A DNA stretch of 64,000 nucleotides from Bacillota bacterium. Its GTDB lineage: Bacteria > Bacillota > Clostridia > Oscillospirales > Ruminococcaceae. Of the stretch, positions 44,440 through 53,645 are shown in pieces (position 1 is the first letter of the stretch; every line of letters starts with the position of its first letter). The notes under the pieces were generated by a model. That model searched no databases and had not been told where the DNA came from. It was given only the letters and a program-made list of their open reading frames with translations. The stretch spans positions 193,185 through 257,184 of the forward strand of contig JAEXUW010000009.1 of assembly GCA_023439835.1 (NCBI GenBank), read 5' to 3'. Made by a program: the position numbers and the translations under genes.

Positions 44440-45207
44440 TTGAAACTTTTATTTATTGGCGATGTCGTCGGAAAGCACGGCTGTGACTTTCTTTCACGAA
44501 AGCTTTTCGGCATTAAAAAGGAATACAACATTGATTTCACCATTATAAACGGTGAAAATTCAGCGGACGGCAACGGTATTACTAAAGCATCACTTGATAT
44601 GCTGACTGAATACGGTGCCGATATAATTACAACGGGAAACCATGCCTTTAAAAGACGTGAATGTGCCGAAATTTTTGATAATACGGAACATCTCATCCGG
44701 CCGGCAAATTATCCGGACTGTGTATGTGGAAAAGGCTATTGCGTTTCTGAAATTGGAATGATAAAAATTGCAGTCATTAACCTAATGGGAGTAATTTATA
44801 TGGAGGCTCTAGACAATCCGTTTTATAAAATTGACAGCATACTCAGTGAAATAGACACGCCGAACATTTTCGTTGACTTTCACGCTGAGGCAACCTCAGA
44901 AAAGAAAGCAATGGGCCGTTATCTTGCCGGAAAAGTCACAGCCGTTCTGGGCACGCACACTCATGTTCAAACAGCAGACGAAGAAATTCTAAACGGGCAT
45001 ACCGCTTATATCACCGATGTCGGAATGACTGGTGCTGAAAACTCTATTTTGGGCGTGAAGTCCGAAGTAATTATTGAAAAGCTGAAAAACCGTTACCCTG
45101 TACGATTCATTGAGAGCAAAGAGCCTTGCTTTCTTAATGGAGTTGTCATAGATTTCGACGAAAAATTGGGCAAATCTAACAAAATTGAACGTATGATTTT
45201 AAGATAA
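44440..45207 (+). CDS. YmdB-family metallophosphoesterase (TIGR00282)
   Basis: A 255-residue calcineurin-like phosphodiesterase that hydrolyses 2',3'-cyclic nucleotides in B. subtilis. Metal-site motifs are LFIGDVVGKHG near 3-13, NGENSADGNGIT near 34-45, TTGNHAFKR near 67-75, DFHAEATSEK near 146-155 and GTHTHVQTADE near 173-183. TTG start with GGAGGT upstream. It is followed by spoVS, as in B. subtilis, where ymdB and spoVS are adjacent. Confidence 0.92.
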   Translation: MKLLFIGDVVGKHGCDFLSRKLFGIKKEYNIDFTIINGENSADGNGITKASLDMLTEYGADIITTGNHAFKRRECAEIFDNTEHLIRPANYPDCVCGKGYCVSEIGMIKIAVINLMGVIYMEALDNPFYKIDSILSEIDTPNIFVDFHAEATSEKKAMGRYLAGKVTAVLGTHTHVQTADEEILNGHTAYITDVGMTGAENSILGVKSEVIIEKLKNRYPVRFIESKEPCFLNGVVIDFDEKLGKSNKIERMILR

Positions 45208-45229
45208 TTAACAAACTTAAAATTTTATA

Positions 45230-45258
45230 TTGAAAAACTAATAATTTATTAGTATAAT
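45230..45258 (+). promoter_or_regulatory. Promoter of spoVS
   Basis: TTGAAA (45230-45235) and TATAAT (45253-45258) with a 17-bp spacer. Confidence 0.55.
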
Positions 45259-45339
45259 ATACTTGTACTAAAGGAATATTTTTGAAAAAGTAATCATAGG
45301 AACAATTTTCACAACCATGACATTACAGGAGGATTTCAA

Positions 45340-45600
45340 ATGGAAGTACTAAAGGTTTCATCACATTCTGTCCCTAATTCGGTTGCCGGTGCAATTGCTG
45401 GTGTTGTCCGCGATAAAAGCACTGTTGAAGTTCAAGCGGTCGGTGCCGGTGCTGCAAATCAAGCTATCAAAGCAATTGCTATTGCCAGAGGTTATCTTGC
45501 ACCTGTCGGAATAGACCTGGTGTGTGTCCCTGCTTTTGCAAATGTGACTATCGACGGCGAAGAAAGAACAGCAATGAAGCTTATTTGCGAAACAAGATAA
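45340..45600 (+). CDS. spoVS: Stage V sporulation protein S
   Basis: An 86-residue Alba-fold protein, highly conserved in endospore formers and involved in the progress of sporulation and septum formation. MEVLKVSSHSVPNSVAGAIAG at the start and AIARGYLAPVGIDLVCVPAF in the second half are near-invariant; the full length matches. The start has AGGAGG upstream. It has its own promoter and terminator. Confidence 0.98.
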   Translation: MEVLKVSSHSVPNSVAGAIAGVVRDKSTVEVQAVGAGAANQAIKAIAIARGYLAPVGIDLVCVPAFANVTIDGEERTAMKLICETR

Positions 45601-45636
45601 TTTTATGTGGAGAATTTGAAAGAAATACTTTTCAAG

Positions 45637-45673
45637 AACCGCGCGTACTGACATTTGTACGGGCGGTTTTTGT
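45637..45673 (+). terminator. Terminator of spoVS
   Basis: AACCGCGCGTAC and GTACGGGCGGTT pair with one mismatch, followed by TTTTTG. Confidence 0.75.
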
Positions 45674-45699
45674 CTTTAAAAATTATTTTAAAAAACCTC

Positions 45700-45728
45700 T
45701 TGACATTTCAAATGTATTACTGTATTAT
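45700..45728 (+). promoter_or_regulatory. Sigma-A promoter of the GntR-ABC operon
   Basis: TTGACA (45700-45705) and TATTAT (45723-45728) with a 17-bp spacer; the operator arms overlap and follow it. Confidence 0.75.
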
Positions 45729-45755
45729 TGTATTACGGAGTTAGTACAGTAATAC
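45714..45755 (+). promoter_or_regulatory. Inverted-repeat operator for the GntR-family regulator
   Basis: GTATTACTGTA (45714-45724) and its perfect complement TACAGTAATAC (45745-45755) are centred 31 bp apart. The left arm sits in the promoter spacer and touches the -10 box, the right arm lies just before the ribosome binding site. This fits autorepression by the gene product at 45773. Confidence 0.7.
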
Positions 45756-45772
45756 ACAAGGAAGGAGCAGCT

Positions 45773-46141
45773 ATGGGATGGAGCATTAACTCAGACAAAC
45801 CAGTTTATCTTCAGCTTCTTGAGGAGATTGAGCTTAGGATTATAACAGGGGTATATGCACTGGGCGATAAACTGCCCTCTGTGAGGGAGCTTGCTGCTGA
45901 AGCCGCTGTTAACCCTAACACAATGCAAAAAGCACTGTCCGAGCTTGAAAGAGACGGGCTTGTCTATTCACAGCGCACTTCAGGCAGATTCATCACTGAA
46001 GATAAAGAGCTTGTTTTAAGTATTAAAAACCGCTTCGCAAAAGAGCAAATCAGAGAATACCTGATAAAGATGGAGAAGTTGGGGTTCTCAAAGCATCAAG
46101 CAAAAACTATGCTGGACGAATATGAAAAGGAGATGGATTAA
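45773..46141 (+). CDS. GntR-family regulator, YtrA type
   Basis: A 122-residue repressor with the winged-helix GntR domain (PVYLQLLEEIELRIITGVYALGDKLPSVRELA near the N-terminus) and the short C-terminal dimerising helices of the YtrA subfamily (about 78-122), which lacks a large ligand domain. The start is the ATG at 45773 with AAGGAGC upstream. Its stop overlaps the ATP-binding protein start (TAATG), the normal arrangement for YtrA-controlled ABC exporters. An inverted repeat over the promoter is its probable site. Confidence 0.93.
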   Translation: MGWSINSDKPVYLQLLEEIELRIITGVYALGDKLPSVRELAAEAAVNPNTMQKALSELERDGLVYSQRTSGRFITEDKELVLSIKNRFAKEQIREYLIKMEKLGFSKHQAKTMLDEYEKEMD

Positions 46142-46839
46142 TGGATAGCATACTTGAATGCCGTTCGCTGACAAAGCTTTACGGCAAGAAAACCGCACTT
46201 ACAGGTGTTAATCTTAGCATTAACCGCGGAAAAATTATCGGGCTTTTAGGGCCTAACGGAAGCGGAAAAACAACGCTTATCAAACTGGCATGTGGACTTC
46301 TTGTTCCAAGCTCAGGTGATATTTTAGTTGACGGAAAAAAGCCGGGAGTCGAATCCAAGCTTAAGGTTGCTTATCTTCCCGATAAAAATTATATTCCAGA
46401 TTGGATGAATGTAACTCAGCTTTTGAAGTACTTTTCAGACTTTTATTCTAATTTTAACGTAGAAAAGGCAACAGAAATGCTTGAAAAGCTTGGAATTGGT
46501 ATGCAGGATAAATTTAAAACCATGTCAAAAGGAACAAAGGAAAAAGTTCAGCTTATTACTGTAATGAGCCGTGACGCCGACCTTTATCTTCTTGACGAGC
46601 CTATTGCCGGTGTTGACCCTGCGGCGAGAGATTATATTCTCAACACCATTATTTCAAACTACAATCCTAACGCCTCTGTCATCATCTCAACGCATCTTAT
46701 AGCAGACGTAGAAACTGTCCTTGATGAATTTATTTTCATTCAGAACGGAACACTTAGAATGTACTCGACCGTTGACGAAATCAGAGAAACACAGGGCAAG
46801 TCGGTTGACGCTCTGTTTAGGGAGGTTTACAGATGTTAG
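46141..46839 (+). CDS. ABC transporter ATP-binding protein
   Basis: A 232-residue ATPase with Walker A GLLGPNGSGKTTL near 35-47, a signature segment MSKGTKEKVQLI (a degenerate LSGGQ, near 123-134), Walker B DLYLLDEPIAGVDP near 145-158 and the switch His in ISTHLIAD near 183. The MSKG signature is common in GntR-linked exporters. It overlaps the permease start by 7 nt. Substrate unknown; related systems answer to cell-envelope antibiotics. Confidence 0.93.
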   Translation: MDSILECRSLTKLYGKKTALTGVNLSINRGKIIGLLGPNGSGKTTLIKLACGLLVPSSGDILVDGKKPGVESKLKVAYLPDKNYIPDWMNVTQLLKYFSDFYSNFNVEKATEMLEKLGIGMQDKFKTMSKGTKEKVQLITVMSRDADLYLLDEPIAGVDPAARDYILNTIISNYNPNASVIISTHLIADVETVLDEFIFIQNGTLRMYSTVDEIRETQGKSVDALFREVYRC

Positions 46840-47594
46840 GAAAATTATTGAAATATGAATTTATGGCGACTTCAAAAACATATATCCCCCTATATGGCGG
46901 TTTTCTGTTATGCTCATTTTTAATGGCTTTATTCACAAAAATGAATTTTCAATCAATCCCTCTGGTTATACTCGTGACTGTTTTTTCATTATTATATGTT
47001 GTTCTGACCGTAGTTATTACCTTCATTCCTATTTTCGGCTCACTTCAGAGGTTTAACAAAAATCTTCTTGGTGAGGAAGGTTATCTCACAAACACACTCC
47101 CTGCTTCAACAAATCAGCTTCTGATTGCAAAGGTTTTCCCTGCTATTGCATGGATGATTGTCAGTATGCTTTCATCAATTGCAGCACAGTGGATTATGCT
47201 CGTGAGTGCCGGCGAGGGTGATACGGCAATAAATATGTATTCAACAGCAATAGAACAGCTGTCCGCCTTTTTCAGGCGTGAGCCGCTTCTGGGAATACTG
47301 ATTGTAATCTATATACTAACCTTATTCATCGGTGCATTATTTACTGTCTACTCCTCTGTATGTATTGGGCATCTTTCAAATTCAAAAAGGGGCTTAAAAT
47401 CTTTCTTATCGTTTTTAGGGCTCGTGTTGGTTGTTGGTATTATATTCGGAACTTTATTAGAAAGCCTTGATAATATTGCAATAACAAATGAAACAACTGT
47501 ATTCCTATTGCTGATTTTTGCGAATGTAATCTTTATCGGCGCAATGTACTTCTTAATGCACAGGATTCTATCCCGAAAGCTTAATCTAGAATAA
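46833..47594 (+). CDS. ABC transporter permease
   Basis: A 253-residue protein with six hydrophobic segments (about 18-38, 46-70, 105-125, 155-180, 195-215, 222-245). Sequence is not otherwise distinctive; its identity comes from topology and from overlapping the ATP-binding gene. Last gene of the GntR-ABC operon, followed by a terminator at 47603. Confidence 0.85.
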   Translation: MLGKLLKYEFMATSKTYIPLYGGFLLCSFLMALFTKMNFQSIPLVILVTVFSLLYVVLTVVITFIPIFGSLQRFNKNLLGEEGYLTNTLPASTNQLLIAKVFPAIAWMIVSMLSSIAAQWIMLVSAGEGDTAINMYSTAIEQLSAFFRREPLLGILIVIYILTLFIGALFTVYSSVCIGHLSNSKRGLKSFLSFLGLVLVVGIIFGTLLESLDNIAITNETTVFLLLIFANVIFIGAMYFLMHRILSRKLNLE

Positions 47595-47602
47595 TCATAG
47601 CT

Positions 47603-47632
47603 AAACCGCCCTGTTTTATTGGGCGGTTTTTT
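47603..47632 (+). terminator. Terminator of the GntR-ABC operon
   Basis: AAACCGCCC (47603-47611) pairs with GGGCGGTTT (47621-47629), then T residues. Confidence 0.9.
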
Positions 47633-47708
47633 ATTTTCTCTATTGCATTATTGTGTAAAATATTGTATAATTTTCTTTAGTAATTATTCCTGATGAAAGA
47701 GGCTTATT

Positions 47709-49193
47709 ATGAAAAAGACAATATGCTTATTAACTGCCGCATTGATTGTTTTATCGTTATCCTCGTGCAAAGAGAAAAACGACAATGATTTAAGTGCAGA
47801 CAATACGATAACAACAGTGACAGAACTAACGACACAAGCTACCCCATCTGAAATTGTTATCCCAAAGGCTGAAACGCTAAGCTTTTCCCCACCCGTTCCG
47901 CCAGAGGTCATCGGTTCTATTACACAGGGTGTGAAAATTGACCTTTCCGATTTTGACAGTGTCAGCGGCCCTGTCGGAAGCAAGGTTTTGACCTTTAAGA
48001 AAAAGGGTGATAAGGTTTCAACAATTGTTCTTCCGAACGAAGCTCACGGCGGAGTAATCAACTATGATTATTATAACACCGAGGTGGGAATTCTCGACTG
48101 CGAAACAGGCGAATTTAAAGGCGGTGTCACCGAATTTCTTTCACAAGATCTGTATTATGAAATATCATATGGTCTTGACGGAAGATATGCCTATTTGCAT
48201 TATATAAACACTCCCGCACCATATGATTCCGAAAGCTTTGACTATTCCCTTATTCAGGTTGATATGATAAACGCAACCACAAAAAAATACAACTTCACCT
48301 CCAAAAGTCTGGGAGCACGTGTTGTTCCTCTCGGCGACGACAGCGTGCTCATTTTATACTATAATTCAATAACTTATGATGATGAATCAATAAGACAGGA
48401 CTTAATATATGATGTCTTAAATCTTTCAACGGGTGAGGTTAAAAACTTTTCTGTTTATCCGTTTTTTGGTGGCGCCGCCGGAAACGGCAGCGTTTCACCG
48501 GACTTAGCAACTCAAAGCAATAATACTCCTAGCGATTATGAATATTTGTTTTTTCGGACTGCTTCTGAGGATAAGGTGTATTTTACATCCTTTAAAAAGC
48601 AGGATTCAAAAGAGTATTACTCAATAAAAATATATAATACAAAGATGGAGCTTGTTGAGGATATTTTGGTTTATACAAACGATGATTATTCAGATAACTC
48701 ATGGAGAAGCCTTAGCGACAGCCTGTCAATAGATGGCGAACGCATTTATTATGTTATATCAGAGCCGATTTATGGGGGATGGGAAATTACATATGTATTT
48801 GAAAAAGGCAACAATGGTTATTCAAAGAAAGTTCTCGAATACGATGGCTTATTAAATCTAAGATTATCAGAGTCAATGACCAGTAATAAACCAGCTAATA
48901 GTTTTTCAGAAGTATCAGCCTATAAAATAAACGATAAAATTTCTCTAGTATTAAAGGATATATATAATACTATAGTGCTAGATGACAATAATAACTACCT
49001 TCATGAGCTTGACATTATCATTCCAATTGAAATAGATAATCTTAATCTAATTGAAAGCATTTACGGCGATTACTTATCTGTTACTATGGATTATTATTCA
49101 GGGAATATGATAGTATTAGGTGTTGACGATAACAATAATGATGTGTACTATTACTTATCAAATGATTATATTCAGTCTTTATTGAAATTCTAA
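47709..49193 (+). CDS. Lipoprotein of unknown function, beta-rich
   Basis: A 494-residue protein. The signal peptide ends in a lipobox LSLSSC with the Cys near residue 20. A Thr-rich spacer follows (about 30-50). The rest looks all-beta, with repeated short strands and many Asp/Tyr/Asn residues, as in beta-propellers, but no named motif can be read. The C-terminal third is richer in AT-ending codons than the neighbouring genes. It is monocistronic between the ABC operon and lepA. Function unknown. Confidence 0.7.
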   Translation: MKKTICLLTAALIVLSLSSCKEKNDNDLSADNTITTVTELTTQATPSEIVIPKAETLSFSPPVPPEVIGSITQGVKIDLSDFDSVSGPVGSKVLTFKKKGDKVSTIVLPNEAHGGVINYDYYNTEVGILDCETGEFKGGVTEFLSQDLYYEISYGLDGRYAYLHYINTPAPYDSESFDYSLIQVDMINATTKKYNFTSKSLGARVVPLGDDSVLILYYNSITYDDESIRQDLIYDVLNLSTGEVKNFSVYPFFGGAAGNGSVSPDLATQSNNTPSDYEYLFFRTASEDKVYFTSFKKQDSKEYYSIKIYNTKMELVEDILVYTNDDYSDNSWRSLSDSLSIDGERIYYVISEPIYGGWEITYVFEKGNNGYSKKVLEYDGLLNLRLSESMTSNKPANSFSEVSAYKINDKISLVLKDIYNTIVLDDNNNYLHELDIIIPIEIDNLNLIESIYGDYLSVTMDYYSGNMIVLGVDDNNNDVYYYLSNDYIQSLLKF

Positions 49194-49196
49194 AAT

Positions 49197-49225
49197 AAGT
49201 GCAGTCCATAAAGGGCTGCACTTTT
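49197..49225 (+). terminator. Intrinsic terminator
   Basis: AAGTGCAG and CTGCACTT pair around an 11-nt loop, followed by a T-rich run. Confidence 0.75.
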
Positions 49226-49310
49226 AATTTATTTTTTAGTTTACATATTTCATTTAGCGTGATATAATAAATTATTAATGCAAAGTCAAGTAATTTATGA
49301 GGTGATTTGA

Positions 49311-51116
49311 TTGTCTTTTGGACAGGAAAATATAAGAAACTTTTGTATCATCGCCCACATAGACCACGGAAAGTCAACGCTAGCTGACAGAATTCTAGAG
49401 CTGACCTCAACCGTTTCTCTCAGGGATATGGAGGAGCAGCTTTTAGACAACATGGATATTGAGCGTGAAAGAGGCATTACCATCAAGGCACGTGCCGTCA
49501 GGCTGACTTATACCGCCGATGACGGTGAGAACTATGTTTTCAACTTAATTGACACGCCGGGACACGTGGACTTTAACTATGAGGTTTCACGTTCTCTCGC
49601 CGCCTGTGAGGGCGCTGTTCTTGTTGTTGACGCTTCGCAGGGAATAGAAGCTCAAACTCTTGCTAACACCTATCTCGCTATTGAGCATGACCTTGAGGTC
49701 GTTCCCGTCGTTAATAAAATTGACCTTCCGTCAGCCGACCCTGAAAGAGTTTGCAACGAAATTGAAGGCGTTATCGGAATTGACGCTATGGACGCGCCAA
49801 GAATTTCAGCTAAAACAGGCGTCAACATTAAAGCTGTGCTTGAAAGAGTTATAAAGGACATTCCTCCCCCAAATGGCGATGAGGAAGCACCTTTGCAGGC
49901 TCTGATTTTCGACAGCTGCTATGACGCATATAAGGGCGTTATTATCTATATTCGTGTTCTTGAGGGAACGGTTAAAACAGGAACAAAAATTCGTCTAATG
50001 GCGACAGGTGCGGAATTTCAGGTTGTTGAAACAGGCTATCTGGGTGCTGTGAACCTTGTTCCGTCTGGAATTTTAAAAGCGGGAGAGGTTGGATACATCA
50101 CCGCTTCAATCAAAAGCATTGGTGATACTCGTGTCGGTGATACAGTAACCGACGTTGAAAAGCCCTGCGAAAAACCGCTTCCCGGATATAAAAAGGTCAA
50201 TTCAATGGTTTTTTCGGGGATTTATCCGATTGACGGCGCAAAATATGGCGACCTTCGTGACGCACTTGAAAAGCTAAGACTAAATGACGCTTCGCTTTCT
50301 TTTGAGCCTGAAACCTCAATTGCACTCGGCTTTGGTTTTCGTTGCGGATTTCTGGGACTTTTGCATATGGAGATTATTCAGGAGCGTCTTGAGCGTGAAT
50401 ACAACCTTGACCTTATCACGACAGCACCGTCTGTTATATATAAAGTCACTATGACAAACGGCGAAACTATTTTTATTGACAACCCAACGAATTACCCCGA
50501 CCCTGCTCATATTCAAACCGCTGAAGAGCCAATGGTAAACGCACACATATTCTCCCCCAGTGATTTTGTGGGGAATATAATGGAGCTTTGTCAGGACAGG
50601 CGTGGTGTTTTCAAGGACATGAAATACCTTGACGAAGCTAGAGTTGACCTTCATTATGAGCTTCCCCTAAATGAAATTGTCTATGACTTTTTTGACGCTT
50701 TAAAATCTCGGACGAAGGGCTATGCATCGTTTGACTATGAGCTTATGGGATATGCGCCTTCAAAGCTTGTCAAGCTTGATATACTTCTTAACAGCGAGGT
50801 TGTTGACGCACTGTCATTTATCGTTCACGCTGACAAAGCCTATGCAAGAGGACGCCGTATCGCCGAAAAGCTCAAGGATAATATTCCACGTCAGCTTTTT
50901 GAGGTTCCGATTCAAGCGGCAATAGGCGGCAAGGTTATCGCCCGTGAAACTGTTAAGGCAATGCGAAAAGACGTTTTGGCAAAATGCTACGGCGGTGACA
51001 TAACACGAAAGAAAAAGCTCCTCGAAAAGCAAAAGGAAGGTAAAAAGCGTATGCGTCAGCTCGGCTCGGTCGAGGTCCCGCAGGAAGCTTTTATGAGCGT
51101 TTTAAAGCTCGATTAA
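49311..51116 (+). CDS. lepA: Elongation factor 4 (LepA)
   Basis: Ribosome-associated GTPase of 601 residues. G1 is AHIDHGKST near 14-22, G2 includes ERERGITIKA near 50-59, G3 is DTPGHVDF near 81-88 and G4 is NKID near 135-138. The LepA-specific C-terminal domain contains DILLNSEVVDALSFIVH and ARETVKAMRKDVLAKCYGGDITRKKKLLEKQK-type blocks. TTG start, GAGGTG 6 nt upstream. Followed 20 nt later by hemW, the usual pair. Confidence 0.97.
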   Translation: MSFGQENIRNFCIIAHIDHGKSTLADRILELTSTVSLRDMEEQLLDNMDIERERGITIKARAVRLTYTADDGENYVFNLIDTPGHVDFNYEVSRSLAACEGAVLVVDASQGIEAQTLANTYLAIEHDLEVVPVVNKIDLPSADPERVCNEIEGVIGIDAMDAPRISAKTGVNIKAVLERVIKDIPPPNGDEEAPLQALIFDSCYDAYKGVIIYIRVLEGTVKTGTKIRLMATGAEFQVVETGYLGAVNLVPSGILKAGEVGYITASIKSIGDTRVGDTVTDVEKPCEKPLPGYKKVNSMVFSGIYPIDGAKYGDLRDALEKLRLNDASLSFEPETSIALGFGFRCGFLGLLHMEIIQERLEREYNLDLITTAPSVIYKVTMTNGETIFIDNPTNYPDPAHIQTAEEPMVNAHIFSPSDFVGNIMELCQDRRGVFKDMKYLDEARVDLHYELPLNEIVYDFFDALKSRTKGYASFDYELMGYAPSKLVKLDILLNSEVVDALSFIVHADKAYARGRRIAEKLKDNIPRQLFEVPIQAAIGGKVIARETVKAMRKDVLAKCYGGDITRKKKLLEKQKEGKKRMRQLGSVEVPQEAFMSVLKLD

Positions 51117-51136
51117 AGATATTAAGGAGAATACAA

Positions 51137-52228
51137 ATGGCACTCGGACTTTATTTTCACATTCCTTTTTGTATGAGAAAATGTCCGTACTGTGATTTTT
51201 ATTCTCTTTCTTTTTCTGAAGAAATGCAAGAGGCGTATACTTCTTCAACAATAAGAAATATAAAAAGCTTTAGCAAGCAAAATGTTGATACGATTTATTT
51301 CGGCGGGGGTACACCCTCGCTAATATCAGCTAAGAATTACGGGCGAATTTTCAGCGCTATTAACGAGAGTTTTAATTTAATTTCCCCGGAAATTTCGCTG
51401 GAGGCTAACCCCGGAACTGTTGATTTTGATAAGCTCAAAGCTTTGAGAGAGGTCGGCTTCAACCGCATTTCCTTCGGTGTTCAAAGCTTGAAGGATGATG
51501 AGCTTTTGGCTCTAGGGCGTGTTCACACCTCCGCTCAGGCGGTGGAGGCTATTACGCTTGCTAAAAAAGCCGGCTTTGACAATATCTCTGCCGACATAAT
51601 GCTCGGGCTTATTGGTCAGGATAAAATCAGTCTTTCAGAAACGCTTGACAGGCTTTTATCTCTTTTTGTATCGCATATTTCGGCTTATATGCTTAAAATC
51701 GAAAATAATACGCCCTATAACCGCCCTGAAATTCTGACTCAGCTTCCCGATGATGAAAAAACTGCCGAGCTATATCTTTTTACCGCTGAAAAGCTCGAAA
51801 AAAGCGGATTATTTCAGTATGAAATCTCAAATTTCTCAAAGCCCGACTTTGAATGCCGTCACAACCTCAAATACTGGCACTGTGAAGAATATATCGGAAT
51901 TGGCCCATCGGCACATTCATATTTTAACAATAAAAGATATTATTCGCCGCCCTCACTCGAAGAGTTTATTTCTTTGGATAAGCAGCGTGAAATTGTCACT
52001 GAGGATAATCCGCGAAGCTTTGAAGAGGCGGCAATGCTTGCACTTAGGCTTTCTGAAGGGCTGAGCAAGAAGCTGTGTGATGAGTTCGACATTGACTTTG
52101 TATTAATCACAAAAAAAGCCTTTCCTTTAATAAACGCAGGGCTTATCGAGATAAGTGACGAGAAAATTACCCTGACAAAACAAGGGTTTCTGGTTTCAAA
52201 TTCGGTAATATTTAAGCTGATAAACTGA
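51137..52228 (+). CDS. hemW: HemW-type radical SAM heme chaperone
   Basis: A 363-residue radical SAM protein with the CxxxCxxC cluster in CMRKCPYCDF (Cys 12, 16 and 19), so lacking nothing for the 4Fe-4S cluster, and FGGGTPSLI near 56. The next Cys motif of true HemN is missing, and the short HemN_C wing is present (about 290-360). Annotated historically as coproporphyrinogen oxidase, but the family acts as a heme chaperone. No other heme gene is in the window. Downstream of lepA; hrcA-dnaK does not follow. Confidence 0.92.
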   Translation: MALGLYFHIPFCMRKCPYCDFYSLSFSEEMQEAYTSSTIRNIKSFSKQNVDTIYFGGGTPSLISAKNYGRIFSAINESFNLISPEISLEANPGTVDFDKLKALREVGFNRISFGVQSLKDDELLALGRVHTSAQAVEAITLAKKAGFDNISADIMLGLIGQDKISLSETLDRLLSLFVSHISAYMLKIENNTPYNRPEILTQLPDDEKTAELYLFTAEKLEKSGLFQYEISNFSKPDFECRHNLKYWHCEEYIGIGPSAHSYFNNKRYYSPPSLEEFISLDKQREIVTEDNPRSFEEAAMLALRLSEGLSKKLCDEFDIDFVLITKKAFPLINAGLIEISDEKITLTKQGFLVSNSVIFKLIN

Positions 52229-52280
52229 TGTTGAGAATAAAAAGCTCAAGTTATGACATAATAGCTTTGAGGTGATTTTT

Positions 52281-52733
52281 ATGCAGTTTACTACAAAGGA
52301 AACAAACTATTTAAACGAAGCAAAAAGCTTTGAACAGCTTTGCATTGACAAGTACAACAGGTATTCTCAGCAGGCTCTGGCGCCAGAACTTAAAGGTCTG
52401 TTTGGAAGCATTGCCCAGAAAGAGCAGCAGCACCTAAACTCCATTAATCAAATTCTTGGCGGAACAATTCCGCAAATGGGTGCTGGACAAGCGCAGGCGC
52501 AGCCTCCCGCTCCCCCCGTTGTCAATCAGTCACAGCAGGATAAGGATGCTGACAAGTATCTCTGTCAGGATGCTTTAAGCTCTGAAAAGCACGTTTCATC
52601 CTTCTATAACACCGCTATTTTTGAGTTTAACGACACCGGTGTCAGAAATGTTCTTAATCATCTTCAAAAGGAAGAGCAGGAGCACGGCGAACAGATTTAC
52701 AAATACATGTCCACAAACGGAATGTACTGCTAA
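52281..52733 (+). CDS. CotF-like spore coat protein (ferritin-like)
   Basis: A 150-residue protein of the coat F family. Two helical pairs (about 8-60 and 95-145) hold the pattern AKSFEQLCIDKYNRY, GSIAQKEQQHLNSI, LSSEKHVSSFYNTAIFEF and LQKEEQEHGEQIY, with the Glu/His residues of ferritin-like bundles. A Gln/Pro/Ala linker lies between (about 68-88). The ATG at 52281 has GAGGTGA upstream; an in-frame GTG falls in that site. Probable late sporulation gene, single transcript with a terminator at 52752. Confidence 0.85.
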   Translation: MQFTTKETNYLNEAKSFEQLCIDKYNRYSQQALAPELKGLFGSIAQKEQQHLNSINQILGGTIPQMGAGQAQAQPPAPPVVNQSQQDKDADKYLCQDALSSEKHVSSFYNTAIFEFNDTGVRNVLNHLQKEEQEHGEQIYKYMSTNGMYC

Positions 52734-52751
52734 TCTTATATCAAAAACAAG

Positions 52752-52788
52752 ACGGTATCACTTTGCTTGAGTGATACCGTTGTTTTTT
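52752..52788. terminator. Intrinsic terminator between convergent genes
   Basis: ACGGTATCACT and AGTGATACCGT form a perfect 11-bp stem, followed by a T run on the plus strand. Confidence 0.9.
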
Positions 52789-53488
52789 ATGACTTCCAGG
52801 GCTTTTTGCCGTTTGTCCAGCCCAGCCGCTTCCAGTATAAATCGTCTGTTTGGCAGTAGCTTTTTTTATGAAGCTTTGCCATCAGAGTGAAAAAAAGCCT
52901 TGTAAATAACGACGGCTTGACATTTTGAGAATGCTTATTAATTTTATCTGAAAGCGACTTTATTTCAACGCTTATAATATCACGCTTTTTCTGGCTTACA
53001 TCGCTCCAGCTTGCGGCACCGACGGCTTTTTTATAGGCATATATTTTTCCCACCCCCCAGTAGGTAAAGCTGTGAGAAATGTCCCTAGCTGCTGATTTCA
53101 TGCCCCCGCCGGCAGCAGTTGTAATCACCACCGCCTGTTTTTTAAACATACTCTCTAGCGGTCTGTGAACCATCCACCGATAGCCAAAATGGTCAAGAAG
53201 CGCCTTCATTTGCCCTGAGCAGTGAAAAACAAAAACAGGTGTTGTGAAAACCATAAGGTCAGCTTCATTCATTTTTTCTTCTATTTTAGATACATAATCA
53301 TAATGCGGACATTTATCCTCACCCGCCATAATACACTGTGCACAGCCAACACAAAAATGCGGCATCGCTTCAGGAAGAAACAGTTCGGTAACTGTATCAT
53401 TTTCACCGGCAATATTATCGATGAGCATACGTCCGATATTATATGTTGATTGCCTTCGCATTGTTCCGTTTATCATTAGTATATTCAC
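52787..53488 (-). CDS. Flavodoxin-fold NAD(P)H-dependent oxidoreductase, Cys-rich type
   Basis: A 233-residue flavodoxin-like protein. MNILMINGTMRRQSTYNIG is the FMN phosphate loop, FCVGCAQCIMAGEDKCPHYD near 45-64 carries the Cys cluster of the iron-sulfur flavoprotein-like group, and TTPVFVFHCSGQMKALLDHF near 79-98 follows. The C-terminal 60 residues are a basic extension with a hydrophobic patch (LFTRLFFTLMAKL), perhaps for membrane contact. GTG start. Downstream of nothing related; substrate unknown. Confidence 0.82.
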   Translation of the reverse strand: MNILMINGTMRRQSTYNIGRMLIDNIAGENDTVTELFLPEAMPHFCVGCAQCIMAGEDKCPHYDYVSKIEEKMNEADLMVFTTPVFVFHCSGQMKALLDHFGYRWMVHRPLESMFKKQAVVITTAAGGGMKSAARDISHSFTYWGVGKIYAYKKAVGAASWSDVSQKKRDIISVEIKSLSDKINKHSQNVKPSLFTRLFFTLMAKLHKKSYCQTDDLYWKRLGWTNGKKPWKS

Positions 53489-53601
53489 GCTGACACCCTG
53501 CCCTCAGTTCAATTTAACCTAGTTTTAAACATTATATCAGACAATCGTGACCAAATCATAACAGATAAATTGTAATATTAATAACTTTGCTTTTTGCATA
53601 A

Positions 53602-53632
53602 AAAGCACCCGCTATAAATTAATATAGCGGGC
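53602..53632 (-). terminator. Terminator of the giant surface-protein gene
   Basis: On the minus strand CCCGCTATA and TATAGCGGG pair, followed by TGCTTTTT. Confidence 0.8.
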
Positions 53633-53645
53633 GATTTATTAAGCT

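Noticed and set aside
52236..52280. Possible sigma-K promoter before the CotF-like gene
   Set aside because: A CATAATAG string is present but no matching -35 at the right distance, so I could not support it.
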